Part shown: positions 33,372 to 41,094 of the stretch, in pieces
Numbering within the stretch: position 1 is the stretch's first letter
Layout of the letters: every line of letters starts with the position of its first letter
Source of the DNA: Betaproteobacteria bacterium
Lineage (GTDB): Bacteria; Pseudomonadota; Gammaproteobacteria; Burkholderiales; SG8-41
DNA length: 52,987 nucleotides
Reading direction: 5' to 3'
Assembly: GCA_028292435.1 (NCBI GenBank)
Contig: JAQGMI010000161.1
Span: forward strand, 1 to 52,987
Translations under genes and position numbers: made by a program
The notes under the pieces: generated by a model
Told to the model about the DNA's origin: nothing
The model's database searches: none
The model's input: only the letters and a program-made list of their open reading frames with translations

Positions 33372-35036
33372 ATGAACAAACTACTGACGGCAGTGCTGTG
33401 CTCGTGCTGCGCGTTCGCGCACGCGCAAACCGCGGACGATCTCATCAACAAAAGCGGCAACACGGACAACGTGACGACGTTCGGCATGGGCTACGACATG
33501 AAGATGTACAGCCCGCTAAAGCAGATCAACAAGTCGAACGTGAAGAAGCTGGTGCCGGTGTGGAGCTTCAGCACGACCAACGACATGGGCGACCTGTCGC
33601 AGCCGACCGTCTACAACGGCGTGATGTACGTCGTGAACGGCAACTGGACATTCGCGATCGATCTCGAAACCGGCCGCCAGATCTGGCGCGCGCCGATGAA
33701 CTACGACCGCGGTGCGTTGCGCGTGGCGGGCGGCGGCGCATTGATGCGCGGCGCGGCGACCATTTATAACGGCAAACTGTTCCGCCAGTCACTCGACGCG
33801 CAGGTGCTGGCGCTCGATATCAAGACCGGCAAGGAAGTGTGGAAGCAGAAATACGCGGAGTGGAAAGAAGGCTACAAGGGCGTGATCGCACCGATGATCG
33901 CGAACGGCGTGCTGATCAACGGCACGGGCGGCGGCGAGAGCACGACGCGCGGCTTTGTCGAAGGTTACGATCCGGAAACCGGCAAGCGCTTGTGGCGCAC
34001 GTGGACAGTTCCCGCGCCCGGAGAACCGGGCTCGGAGACGTGGCCGAATGCGACCAAGCCCGATGCCTATAAATATGGCGGCGGTTCCACCTGGCAATCC
34101 GCGTCGTACGACCCCGAACTCGATCTGATCTACGTCGGCACCGGGAACGCGGAGCCCTACAACCCGGTGTATCGCGAAGGCGGCGACAGCCTTTACACCG
34201 CGAGCATTCTCGCCATCCGGCCGAAAACTGGCGAGATCGCCTGGCACTACCAGTACGTTCCGAACGACACCTACGATTTCGATTCGACCGCGGAAAGCGT
34301 GCTCGCCGACATGACCATCAAGGGCGAAAAGCGCAAGGTGCTGATCAACGCGCACAAGAACGGCTTTATGTACGTAATCGACCGCACGAACGGCAAGCTG
34401 ATCGCCGCCAATGCCTATGTGCCGGTGAATTGGGCATCGCATGTCGATTTGAAGACGGGTCGCCCTGTGCCGACCGACCTGCTCGAACGCGCAAAGAAAG
34501 GCGAAACCGTACTGCTGACACCATCGCGCGGCACCAACGCGACGCTGATCGCTTACAACCAGAGCAAGAATCTGGTTTACGCCAACACGTGGAATTTCCC
34601 GCGCACCTTTTCATTTACCGACGCCAAGTTTGTGCCCGGCGCCGACTACACCGGCATGAAGTCGACGATGGCCGTGCCGCCAGGCGAAGCGGCGGGCTAT
34701 CACGAAGCGATTGATCCATTGACCGGCAAGGTCGCGTGGAAGATTCCGATGATGGACATGCCGAGCTCGGCCGCCATGCTGGGCACGGATGGCGGACTGC
34801 TTTTCACCGGCCTCTTGTCGGGCGAAGTGATTGCGCTCGACCAGGATAACGGCAAGCAGTTGTGGCAATTCAAGACCGGCTCGAGCGTCAACGCGCCGCC
34901 GATCACATACACGTACAAGGGCAAGCAATATGTCAGCGTGCTTTCCGGACGCGGCGGCAGCAATGCGGCGCGCTTCGTCAATGAAAAGGTCCCCGCCGGC
35001 GGCATGGTGTGGACGTTCGCGTTGATGCCGGACTGA
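33372..35036 (+). CDS. PQQ-dependent alcohol dehydrogenase, tandem copy 1 (no adjacent Cys pair)
   Basis: A 554-residue periplasmic quinoprotein. The signal peptide ends AFAHAQ. It has tryptophan-docking motifs of the eight-bladed propeller (GKRLWRTW, GEIAWHYQY, GKQLWQFKTG) and the metal site: E189 in GGGESTTRG, N259 in GTGNAEPYN and the catalytic D302-F-D304 in TYDFDSTAES. The extra Asp two residues on is the mark of lanthanide-type enzymes (XoxF, ExaF, PedH). There is no C-terminal cytochrome domain. At the spot where the family has adjacent Cys-Cys this copy has Gly120-Gly121 (RVAGGGAL). GGAGGAACACGC precedes the ATG. It oxidises alcohols or aldehydes and passes electrons to a cytochrome; substrate unknown. 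Confidence 0.93.
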   Translation: MNKLLTAVLCSCCAFAHAQTADDLINKSGNTDNVTTFGMGYDMKMYSPLKQINKSNVKKLVPVWSFSTTNDMGDLSQPTVYNGVMYVVNGNWTFAIDLETGRQIWRAPMNYDRGALRVAGGGALMRGAATIYNGKLFRQSLDAQVLALDIKTGKEVWKQKYAEWKEGYKGVIAPMIANGVLINGTGGGESTTRGFVEGYDPETGKRLWRTWTVPAPGEPGSETWPNATKPDAYKYGGGSTWQSASYDPELDLIYVGTGNAEPYNPVYREGGDSLYTASILAIRPKTGEIAWHYQYVPNDTYDFDSTAESVLADMTIKGEKRKVLINAHKNGFMYVIDRTNGKLIAANAYVPVNWASHVDLKTGRPVPTDLLERAKKGETVLLTPSRGTNATLIAYNQSKNLVYANTWNFPRTFSFTDAKFVPGADYTGMKSTMAVPPGEAAGYHEAIDPLTGKVAWKIPMMDMPSSAAMLGTDGGLLFTGLLSGEVIALDQDNGKQLWQFKTGSSVNAPPITYTYKGKQYVSVLSGRGGSNAARFVNEKVPAGGMVWTFALMPD

Positions 35037-35052
35037 TTCGCGGTAATCATCT

Positions 35053-35075
35053 CCCTTCCCGGTTCGCGGGAAGGG
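35053..35075 (+). terminator. Perfect hairpin between PQQ copies 1 and 2
   Basis: CCCTTCCCG (35053-35061) and CGGGAAGGG (35067-35075) pair perfectly around GTTCG, 16 bases after the stop of copy 1 and 22 bases before the start of copy 2. AATCC follows rather than a T-tract, so it may be a partial terminator, attenuator or mRNA-stabilising element inside the array. Confidence 0.45.
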
Positions 35076-35096
35076 AATCCATCTTCGGGGGGAGCC

Positions 35097-36758
35097 ATGA
35101 AAAAATCATTCGCAGCGCTGCTTTGCCTTGCCTGCCTGCCGGCGTACGCCCAGACCGCGCAGGAATTGCTGAACGACGGCAAGAACACTGAAATCGTGAC
35201 GACGTACGGCCAGGGCTATGACATGAAACGCTATAGCCCGTTGAAGCAGATCAACACGTCGAACGTGAAGCGCCTGGTTCCCGTCTGGAGCACGAGCCTC
35301 GCCAACGATCTCGGCGAACAGGCGCAGCCGATGATTTACGGCGACGTCATGTACGTGACCAACGTCAAATGGACGTTCGCAATCGACATCAAGACCGGCA
35401 AACAGATCTGGCGCACACCGGTCGATTACGATCCCGACACCCCGCGCGTCGTGTGCTGCGGCGTCTCGAACAAGGGCGCGGCAATTTACAACGGCAAGCT
35501 GTATCGCGTGACGCTCGATGCGTACGTCGTCGCGCTCGACATGAAAACCGGCAAGCAGATATGGAAAAGCAAATTCGCCGAATGGAAAGAGGGCCACTCG
35601 TCGATCGTTGCGCCGCTCGTTGCCAACGGCGTGTTGATCACCGGCATGTCGGGTGCCGAATTCGGCGTGCGCGGCTTTCTCGACGGTTGGGATCCCGAGA
35701 CGGGCAAATCGTTGTGGCGCCGGTACACCGTGCCGGGACCGGGCGAAGCCGGCGCCGAAACCTGGCCGCCTGAATCCGATGTTTACAAGCGCGGCGGCGG
35801 CACGACGTGGGTCACCGGCTCGTACGATCCCGATCTCGATCTCACGTATTGGGGCACCGGCAATGCGGGGCCTTGGAATACCAAGTATCGCGGCAAGGAC
35901 AGCCTCTACACCGCAAGCGTGCTCGCGATCCGTCCGAAAACCGGCGAAATCGTCTGGCACTACCAGTTCACACCCGATGATTCATTCGACTACGACGGCG
36001 TCAACGAGAACGTGCTCGCCGACCTCAACGTCGACGGACAGATGCGCAAAGTGCTGCTGCACGCAGATCGCAACGGCTTTTTCTACGTCATCGACCGCAC
36101 CAACGGCAAACTGCTGCGCGGGTTCCCGTTCGGCAAAATCAACTGGGCTACGCACATCGACATGAAAACCGGCCGGCCGGTCGAAACCGACGTGCGCAAA
36201 CGCCTGCTCGCCGGAGAAGAAGTCGAACTGTGGCCGGCGTTCGGCGTGAAGAACTGGGCGCCGATGTCGTTCAATCCGAAGACCGGCATGGTGTATATGA
36301 ACACCATTAATTTCCCGCAGATGATGAAGCTCGTGCCGGTCGAGTACAAGGCAGGCTTGCGCTATACGGGCGCCGAGAGCCGCGCGTTCCCGCGCGCAGC
36401 CGGCGACGACACCGAGGGCTATCACGTCGCGATGGATCCCTTGACCGGCAAATTCAAGTGGCAGATCAAGCTGACGGATTTCGTCACTCAATCGGGCATG
36501 CTGTCGACCGACGGCGGTCTCGTGTTCACCGGCCGCACGACCGGCGAGTTCATCGCGATCGAAGAAGCGACCGGTAAAGTGCTGTGGCAGTTCCAGACGG
36601 GCTCGGGTGTGAATTCGCCGCCGATCACGTATACGCACAACGGCCGCCAGTACATCACCGTGCTGTCGGGACTTGCCGGCGATTCGCGCGGACGCAAGGC
36701 CTCGCCCAAAGTGCCCGCCGGCGGCGCCGTGTGGACGTTCGCAGTGATGCCCGACTAG
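35097..36758 (+). CDS. PQQ-dependent alcohol dehydrogenase, tandem copy 2 (XoxF-like, Cys pair kept)
   Basis: A 553-residue member, and the most canonical of the four. The signal peptide ends PAYAQ. The adjacent cysteines C120-C121 (PRVVCCGVSNKG) form the unusual ring that sits over the cofactor in this family. The metal site has E188 in GAEFGVRG, N256 in WGTGNAGPWN and D298-Y-D300 in SFDYDGVNEN, the same D-Y-D-G-V-N-E reading as XoxF enzymes. The Trp under PQQ is in GGGTTWVTGS. It is likely a lanthanide-dependent methanol or alcohol dehydrogenase. It is the most diverged of the four in the array. GGGGGGAGCC precedes the ATG. The hairpin at 35053 lies just upstream. Confidence 0.94.
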   Translation: MKKSFAALLCLACLPAYAQTAQELLNDGKNTEIVTTYGQGYDMKRYSPLKQINTSNVKRLVPVWSTSLANDLGEQAQPMIYGDVMYVTNVKWTFAIDIKTGKQIWRTPVDYDPDTPRVVCCGVSNKGAAIYNGKLYRVTLDAYVVALDMKTGKQIWKSKFAEWKEGHSSIVAPLVANGVLITGMSGAEFGVRGFLDGWDPETGKSLWRRYTVPGPGEAGAETWPPESDVYKRGGGTTWVTGSYDPDLDLTYWGTGNAGPWNTKYRGKDSLYTASVLAIRPKTGEIVWHYQFTPDDSFDYDGVNENVLADLNVDGQMRKVLLHADRNGFFYVIDRTNGKLLRGFPFGKINWATHIDMKTGRPVETDVRKRLLAGEEVELWPAFGVKNWAPMSFNPKTGMVYMNTINFPQMMKLVPVEYKAGLRYTGAESRAFPRAAGDDTEGYHVAMDPLTGKFKWQIKLTDFVTQSGMLSTDGGLVFTGRTTGEFIAIEEATGKVLWQFQTGSGVNSPPITYTHNGRQYITVLSGLAGDSRGRKASPKVPAGGAVWTFAVMPD

Positions 36759-36782
36759 ATGAACGCAACAAGTGGAGGAGTC

Positions 36783-38441
36783 ATGAAAAAAATCCTGGCG
36801 CTGGTCCTGTCGGCGGCATGCGGGGTTGCGTGCGCGCAGACCGCGGATGAATTGCTGAATGCCGGCAAGAACACCGAGAACGTCACGAACTACGGCATGG
36901 GCTACGACCTGAAGATGTTCAGCCCGCTGAAAGAGATCAACAAGTCGAACGTCAAGCGCTTGGTGCCGGTCTGGAACTTCATGCTGACGAGCGACATGGG
37001 AGAAATGTCGCAGCCGACCGTCTACAACGGCGTCATGTACGTGGTGAATGGCAACTGGACATTCGCAATCGACGTTGCGACCGGCCGCCAGATCTGGCGC
37101 ACGCCGGTGACTTACGATCGCGCCGTTATGCGCGTCGCCAACACCGGTGTGATCATGCGCGGCGCGGCGACGATTTACGACGGCAAGCTTTATCGCACGA
37201 CGGTCGACTGCCATGTCATGGCGCTCGATCTCAAAACCGGCAAGGAGCTGTGGAAAACCAAGTTCGCCGAATGGAAAGAAAGCTACGTCGGCATCGTCGC
37301 GCCCATGATAGTCAACGGCGTGTTGATTTCCGGCATGGCGGGCGGCGATCGCACGGCGCGCGGCTTCATCGACGGTTACGATCCGCAAACCGGCAAGCAG
37401 CTCTGGCGCACGTGGACGATTCCGGCACCGGGCGAAAAGGGTTCGGAAACCTGGCCCAACAAGGACCTGCCCGACGCGTGGAAATACGGCGGGGGCGCGA
37501 CATGGCAGCCGGGCTCATACGATCCGCAGCTCGATCTTTTCTACATCGGCACGGGCAATGCAGAGCCGTACAACCCGAAGTATCGCGCCGGCATGGACAG
37601 CCTTTACGCGGCGAGCCTGCTGGCGATCCGTCCGAAAACCGGCGAAATCGTCTGGCACTATCAGTACATACCAAACGACAGTTACGATTTCGACGGCACC
37701 GCAGAGAGCATCCTTGCGGACATCCAGATTGACGGCAAGCCGCGCAAGGCGCTGATCAACGTCAATAAGAATGGATTTGTCTACGTGCTCGACCGCACCA
37801 ACGGCCAACTCATTGCCGCGCATCCATTCGTCAACCAGAACTGGGCGAAGTATATCGATCTCAAAACCGGCCGGCCCGTGCTGACCGATATTCTCGATCG
37901 CGCAGTGAAGGGGGAAACCGTCGATCTGTTGCCACGGCACGCAACCAATGCGACGCTGTCGGCGTACAACCCCAAAACCGGCATGCTGTTCCTGAATTCA
38001 TGGGAATACATTCGCAGCATGAAGTTCGTCGACGTGAAGCTCGACATCGGGGCCAGCTACATCGGCATCGATTCGTCTACCAAAGTGCCGGATGAGGCGG
38101 GCTATCACGTCGCGATCAATCCGCTCACCGGTAAAACGGCGTGGAAGATTCCGCTGGAGAAGTATGGCTCTTCCGCCGGCACGCTCGCGACCGACAGCGG
38201 GCTGCTGTTTACGGGCTTGCTGACGGGCGAATTCATCGCGCTCGATCAGGACAACGGCAAGCGGCTGTGGCAATTCAAAACGGGCTCGGGCATCGTCGGG
38301 CCGCCGATTACTTATACGCATAAAGGCGTGCAATACGTAACGATCCTGTCGGGCCGTGGCGGCGCAGTGTCCGGCCGCGCACTCGGCGACACAGTTCCCG
38401 CCGGCGGTTCGGTGTACACGTTTGCGCTGATGCCGCAGTAA
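36783..38441 (+). CDS. PQQ-dependent alcohol dehydrogenase, tandem copy 3 (no Cys pair; metal Glu replaced by Asp)
   Basis: A 552-residue member. Signal peptide ends GVACAQ. It starts after TGGAGGAGTC, 24 bases past the end of copy 2; an ATG immediately after that stop is not the likely start. At the Cys-pair site it has N120-T121 (RVANTGVIM). At the metal site the usual Glu is Asp: D189 in GMAGGDRTARG. N259 in GTGNAEPYN and D302-F-D304 in SYDFDGTAES remain. Copies 3 and 4 are the closest relatives in the array, sharing GGDRTARGFI and the stretch AWKYGGGATWQPGSYDPQLD. A periplasmic quinoprotein; substrate unknown, and whether the Asp substitution still binds a metal is untested. Confidence 0.93.
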   Translation: MKKILALVLSAACGVACAQTADELLNAGKNTENVTNYGMGYDLKMFSPLKEINKSNVKRLVPVWNFMLTSDMGEMSQPTVYNGVMYVVNGNWTFAIDVATGRQIWRTPVTYDRAVMRVANTGVIMRGAATIYDGKLYRTTVDCHVMALDLKTGKELWKTKFAEWKESYVGIVAPMIVNGVLISGMAGGDRTARGFIDGYDPQTGKQLWRTWTIPAPGEKGSETWPNKDLPDAWKYGGGATWQPGSYDPQLDLFYIGTGNAEPYNPKYRAGMDSLYAASLLAIRPKTGEIVWHYQYIPNDSYDFDGTAESILADIQIDGKPRKALINVNKNGFVYVLDRTNGQLIAAHPFVNQNWAKYIDLKTGRPVLTDILDRAVKGETVDLLPRHATNATLSAYNPKTGMLFLNSWEYIRSMKFVDVKLDIGASYIGIDSSTKVPDEAGYHVAINPLTGKTAWKIPLEKYGSSAGTLATDSGLLFTGLLTGEFIALDQDNGKRLWQFKTGSGIVGPPITYTHKGVQYVTILSGRGGAVSGRALGDTVPAGGSVYTFALMPQ

Positions 38442-38464
38442 CGCTGCTTAATCTGGAGAAAATC

Positions 38465-40129
38465 ATGAAAAAAATTATCGCTTTGGTATTGTGGGCGTCG
38501 TGTGGAGTTGCGTCGGCCCAAACCCCGCAGGACCTGCTGACCGACGGCAAAAACACGGAAAACGTGACGACGTTCGGCATGGGCTACGACCTGAAGATGT
38601 ACAGCCCGTTAAAGCAGATCAACAAGTCGAACATCAAGCGCCTGGTCCCGGTGTGGACCTTCAGCCTCTCCAACGACATGGGCGAACTGTCGCAGCCGAC
38701 GGTTTACGACGGCGTCATGTACGTAGTCAACGGCAACTGGACTTACGCAATCGACCTCGCAACGGGCCGCCAGATTTGGCGCACGCCGGTTACTTACGAT
38801 CGCGCATCGCTGCGTGTCACGACGTCGGGCGCCTACATACGCGGCGCTGCGACCATTTATAACGGCAAACTCTTCCGCCAGAACGTCGATGCCTATGTGC
38901 AGGCGCTCGACATGAAAACCGGCAAGGAAATCTGGCGCGAGAAATTCGGCGAGTGGAAAGAAAGCTATGGCGGCATCGTCGCGCCCGCGATCGTCAACGG
39001 CGTGCTGATTTCGGGCATGGCGGGTGGCGACCGCACCGCGCGCGGTTTCATCGAAGGCTACGATCCTGACACCGGCAAGCGCTTGTGGCGCACGTGGACG
39101 ATTCCCGAGCCGGGTCAGAAGGGTTCCGAGACCTGGCCGAACAAAGACATGCCCGACGCGTGGAAGTACGGCGGCGGCGCAACGTGGCAGCCCGGTTCGT
39201 ACGATCCGCAGCTCGATCTCTTCTACATCGGCACCGGCAACCCCGAACCGTACAACCCCAAATATCGCGCCGGTATGGACAGCCTGTTCGCTTCCAGCCT
39301 GCTTGCGATCCGCCCGAAAACCGGCGAGATGGTCTGGTATTACCAGTTCACGCCGAACGACACCTTCGACTTCGACGGCACTGCCGAAAGCATCCTCGCC
39401 GACGTGCAGATTGACGGCAAGCCGCGCAAGGTGCTGTTCAATGTAAACAAGAACGGCTTCGTCTACGTGATCGACCGCACTGACGGCAAATTGATCGCCG
39501 CGCATCAGTTCATGCGCCAGAACTGGGCCAAGTACATCGATCTCAAGACCGGCAAGCCGGTGCTGACCGATCTGCTCGACCGCGCGCTGAAGGGCGAAAC
39601 CGTGGACATGTCGCCGGCGCGCGCGACCAACGCGACGCTGTCCGCGTACAACCCGAAAACCGGCGTGCTGTTCCTGAATTCGTGGGAAGCGATCCGCGTC
39701 ATGAAATTCATCGACCAGCCGCTCGTCGTCGGCGGCGGCTACACGGGCATCGAGACCAGCTACAAGAACCCAACCGACATCGCGCCCGGCTATACGATTG
39801 CGATGAATCCGCTGACCGGCAAAGAGATGTGGAAAGTGCCGCAGCAGGAGTTTGCGATATCCGCCGGCACGCTCGCCACCGACGGCGGCCTGCTGTTCAC
39901 CGGCAAGCTCACCGGCGAATTCATCGCGCTCGACCAGGACAATGGCAAACAACTGTGGCAGTTCAAGACCGGCTCGAGCGTCAACGCGCCGCCGATCACT
40001 TACACCTACAAAGGCAAGCAGTACGTGACCGTGTTGTCAGGCCGCGGCGGCAGCAACCCCACGCGCTCGGCCGGGAACGTCGTGCCCGCGGGCGGTACGG
40101 TGTACACTTTTGCACTGATGCCTGAGTAG
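38465..40129 (+). CDS. PQQ-dependent alcohol dehydrogenase, tandem copy 4 (no Cys pair; metal Glu replaced by Asp)
   Basis: A 554-residue member closest to copy 3. The signal peptide ends GVASAQ. The Cys-pair site reads T120-S121 (RVTTSGAYI). The metal Glu is Asp in GMAGGDRTARG, while the Asn in GTGNPEPYN and the Asp-Phe-Asp in TFDFDGTAES are kept. The C-terminal blade repeats GKQLWQFKTGSSVNAPPITY, as in copy 1, which suggests either mosaic gene conversion or strong constraint. CTGGAGAAAATC precedes the ATG. It ends the array and is followed after 63 bases by a small cytochrome c, a likely electron acceptor for the group. Confidence 0.93.
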   Translation: MKKIIALVLWASCGVASAQTPQDLLTDGKNTENVTTFGMGYDLKMYSPLKQINKSNIKRLVPVWTFSLSNDMGELSQPTVYDGVMYVVNGNWTYAIDLATGRQIWRTPVTYDRASLRVTTSGAYIRGAATIYNGKLFRQNVDAYVQALDMKTGKEIWREKFGEWKESYGGIVAPAIVNGVLISGMAGGDRTARGFIEGYDPDTGKRLWRTWTIPEPGQKGSETWPNKDMPDAWKYGGGATWQPGSYDPQLDLFYIGTGNPEPYNPKYRAGMDSLFASSLLAIRPKTGEMVWYYQFTPNDTFDFDGTAESILADVQIDGKPRKVLFNVNKNGFVYVIDRTDGKLIAAHQFMRQNWAKYIDLKTGKPVLTDLLDRALKGETVDMSPARATNATLSAYNPKTGVLFLNSWEAIRVMKFIDQPLVVGGGYTGIETSYKNPTDIAPGYTIAMNPLTGKEMWKVPQQEFAISAGTLATDGGLLFTGKLTGEFIALDQDNGKQLWQFKTGSSVNAPPITYTYKGKQYVTVLSGRGGSNPTRSAGNVVPAGGTVYTFALMPE

Positions 40130-40147
40130 TTTTTTTCCTCACCCAGC

Positions 40148-40183
40148 CCCTCTGCCCGCGTCACGAGCGAGGGAGTTTTTTTT
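40148..40183 (+). terminator. Imperfect stem-loop with T8 tract after PQQ copy 4
   Basis: CCCTC (40148-40152) and GAGGG (40169-40173) can pair, with GC-rich text between them, followed by AG and eight Ts at 40176-40183. This looks more like a factor-independent terminator than the other hairpins here, though the stem is short. It ends 9 bases before the cytochrome c start and could attenuate its expression. Confidence 0.4.
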
Positions 40184-40192
40184 CGGAGCACT

Positions 40193-40507
40193 ATGCCGTC
40201 AGTCAAATATTTCGGTGCGCTGCTATTCGCAGGCGCCGTTGCACACAACGCGTGTGCGCAACAATTTCCGCCGGAACAGGTTAAGCGAGGCGCGGCAATC
40301 TACTCCGCCAATTGCGTGACGTGCCATGGCGAGAACATGAAGAACCCGCCGTGGGCGATCGACCTCGCGACATTTCCGCGTGACGAGCGCGCGCGTTTCA
40401 TCGATTCGGTGACCAATGGCGTGCGCAACATGCCGCCGTGGGGCGACGTGATCAAGCCCGACGGGATTGAAGCGCTGTGGGCTTACCTGGTAGCGGGCGA
40501 GAAGTAA
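40193..40507 (+). CDS. Small exported monohaem cytochrome c
   Basis: A 104-residue cytochrome c. A signal peptide (about 22 residues, ending NACAQ) precedes one heme-binding motif C41-V-T-C44-H45, with a probable distal ligand Met80 in GVRNMPPWGD, and the family ending IEALWAYLVAGEK. It is a periplasmic class I-type electron carrier. It follows four PQQ dehydrogenases that lack their own cytochrome domain, so it is the best candidate for accepting their electrons on the way to the oxidase. It is shorter than known XoxG-type partners, so the pairing is inferred. Confidence 0.9.
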   Translation: MPSVKYFGALLFAGAVAHNACAQQFPPEQVKRGAAIYSANCVTCHGENMKNPPWAIDLATFPRDERARFIDSVTNGVRNMPPWGDVIKPDGIEALWAYLVAGEK

Positions 40508-40567
40508 GTAGATAGCAGTTCTCGGTAACGCAAGCGCGCGCTGATTTTGCCGCTCAGGCGCATGCCT

Positions 40568-41059
40568 TCATTCTTCAAGCCATTTGTACATGACTAGAGC
40601 GTCGACGTATCCGATGGAAGGATGGTTGAACGCTCGCGGTAGTCTACCGACAGTGGAAAAGCCGAGCCGGTTCCACAAGCGCACGGCGCCGTCATTCGTC
40701 GAAACGACGAAGTTAAATTGCATCGCCTTGTAGCCGAGTTTTTTTGCGGCATCCTGCGAATGCTCGCACATCGCCCCTGCCAGGCCGCGGCCGCGCGCGG
40801 TGGATGAAACCATGTAACCGCAATTGCAGACGTGATCGGCTCCGTCGGTCTGATTCGTCTTGATGAAATAGGTCCCGAGGATTTCGCCGTCGTCCTCCGC
40901 AACGAACGTAAGGCGCGGCGTGTCCATCCAGAGCTTGAAAGCTTGTTCTTTGGTGGTGTCGCGGGGGTAGGTATAGGTTTCGCCGGCGGAAACGATCTCG
41001 TGGAAGATCGGCCAGATCGCGCCAAAATCCTGGGGTGTTGCTTCCCGGATGTTAATCAT
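40568..41059 (-). CDS. GNAT-family N-acetyltransferase
   Basis: A 163-residue soluble protein of the GNAT fold. It starts INIREATPQDFGAIWPIFHE and has the acetyl-CoA motif M-V-S-S-T-A-R-G-R-G-L-A-G-A (residues about 83-96, the Q/RxxGxG/A pyrophosphate-binding loop), followed by AVRLWNRLGFSTVGRLPRAF. It probably acetylates a small amine or antibiotic. It begins 35 bases after the amidohydrolase stop on the same strand and may be the last gene of a leftward operon with that hydrolase and a Bug receptor. Substrate unknown. Confidence 0.87.
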   Translation of the reverse strand: MINIREATPQDFGAIWPIFHEIVSAGETYTYPRDTTKEQAFKLWMDTPRLTFVAEDDGEILGTYFIKTNQTDGADHVCNCGYMVSSTARGRGLAGAMCEHSQDAAKKLGYKAMQFNFVVSTNDGAVRLWNRLGFSTVGRLPRAFNHPSIGYVDALVMYKWLEE

Positions 41060-41094
41060 TTCAAGCTTGCCGGATTAGCGAACTGATGGGGGCG

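Noticed and set aside
35982..39952. Long minus-strand open frames (over 400 codons) inside the PQQ genes
   Set aside because: They recur in the same register in each paralogue because the plus strands are similar; His/Arg/Val-rich shadows.
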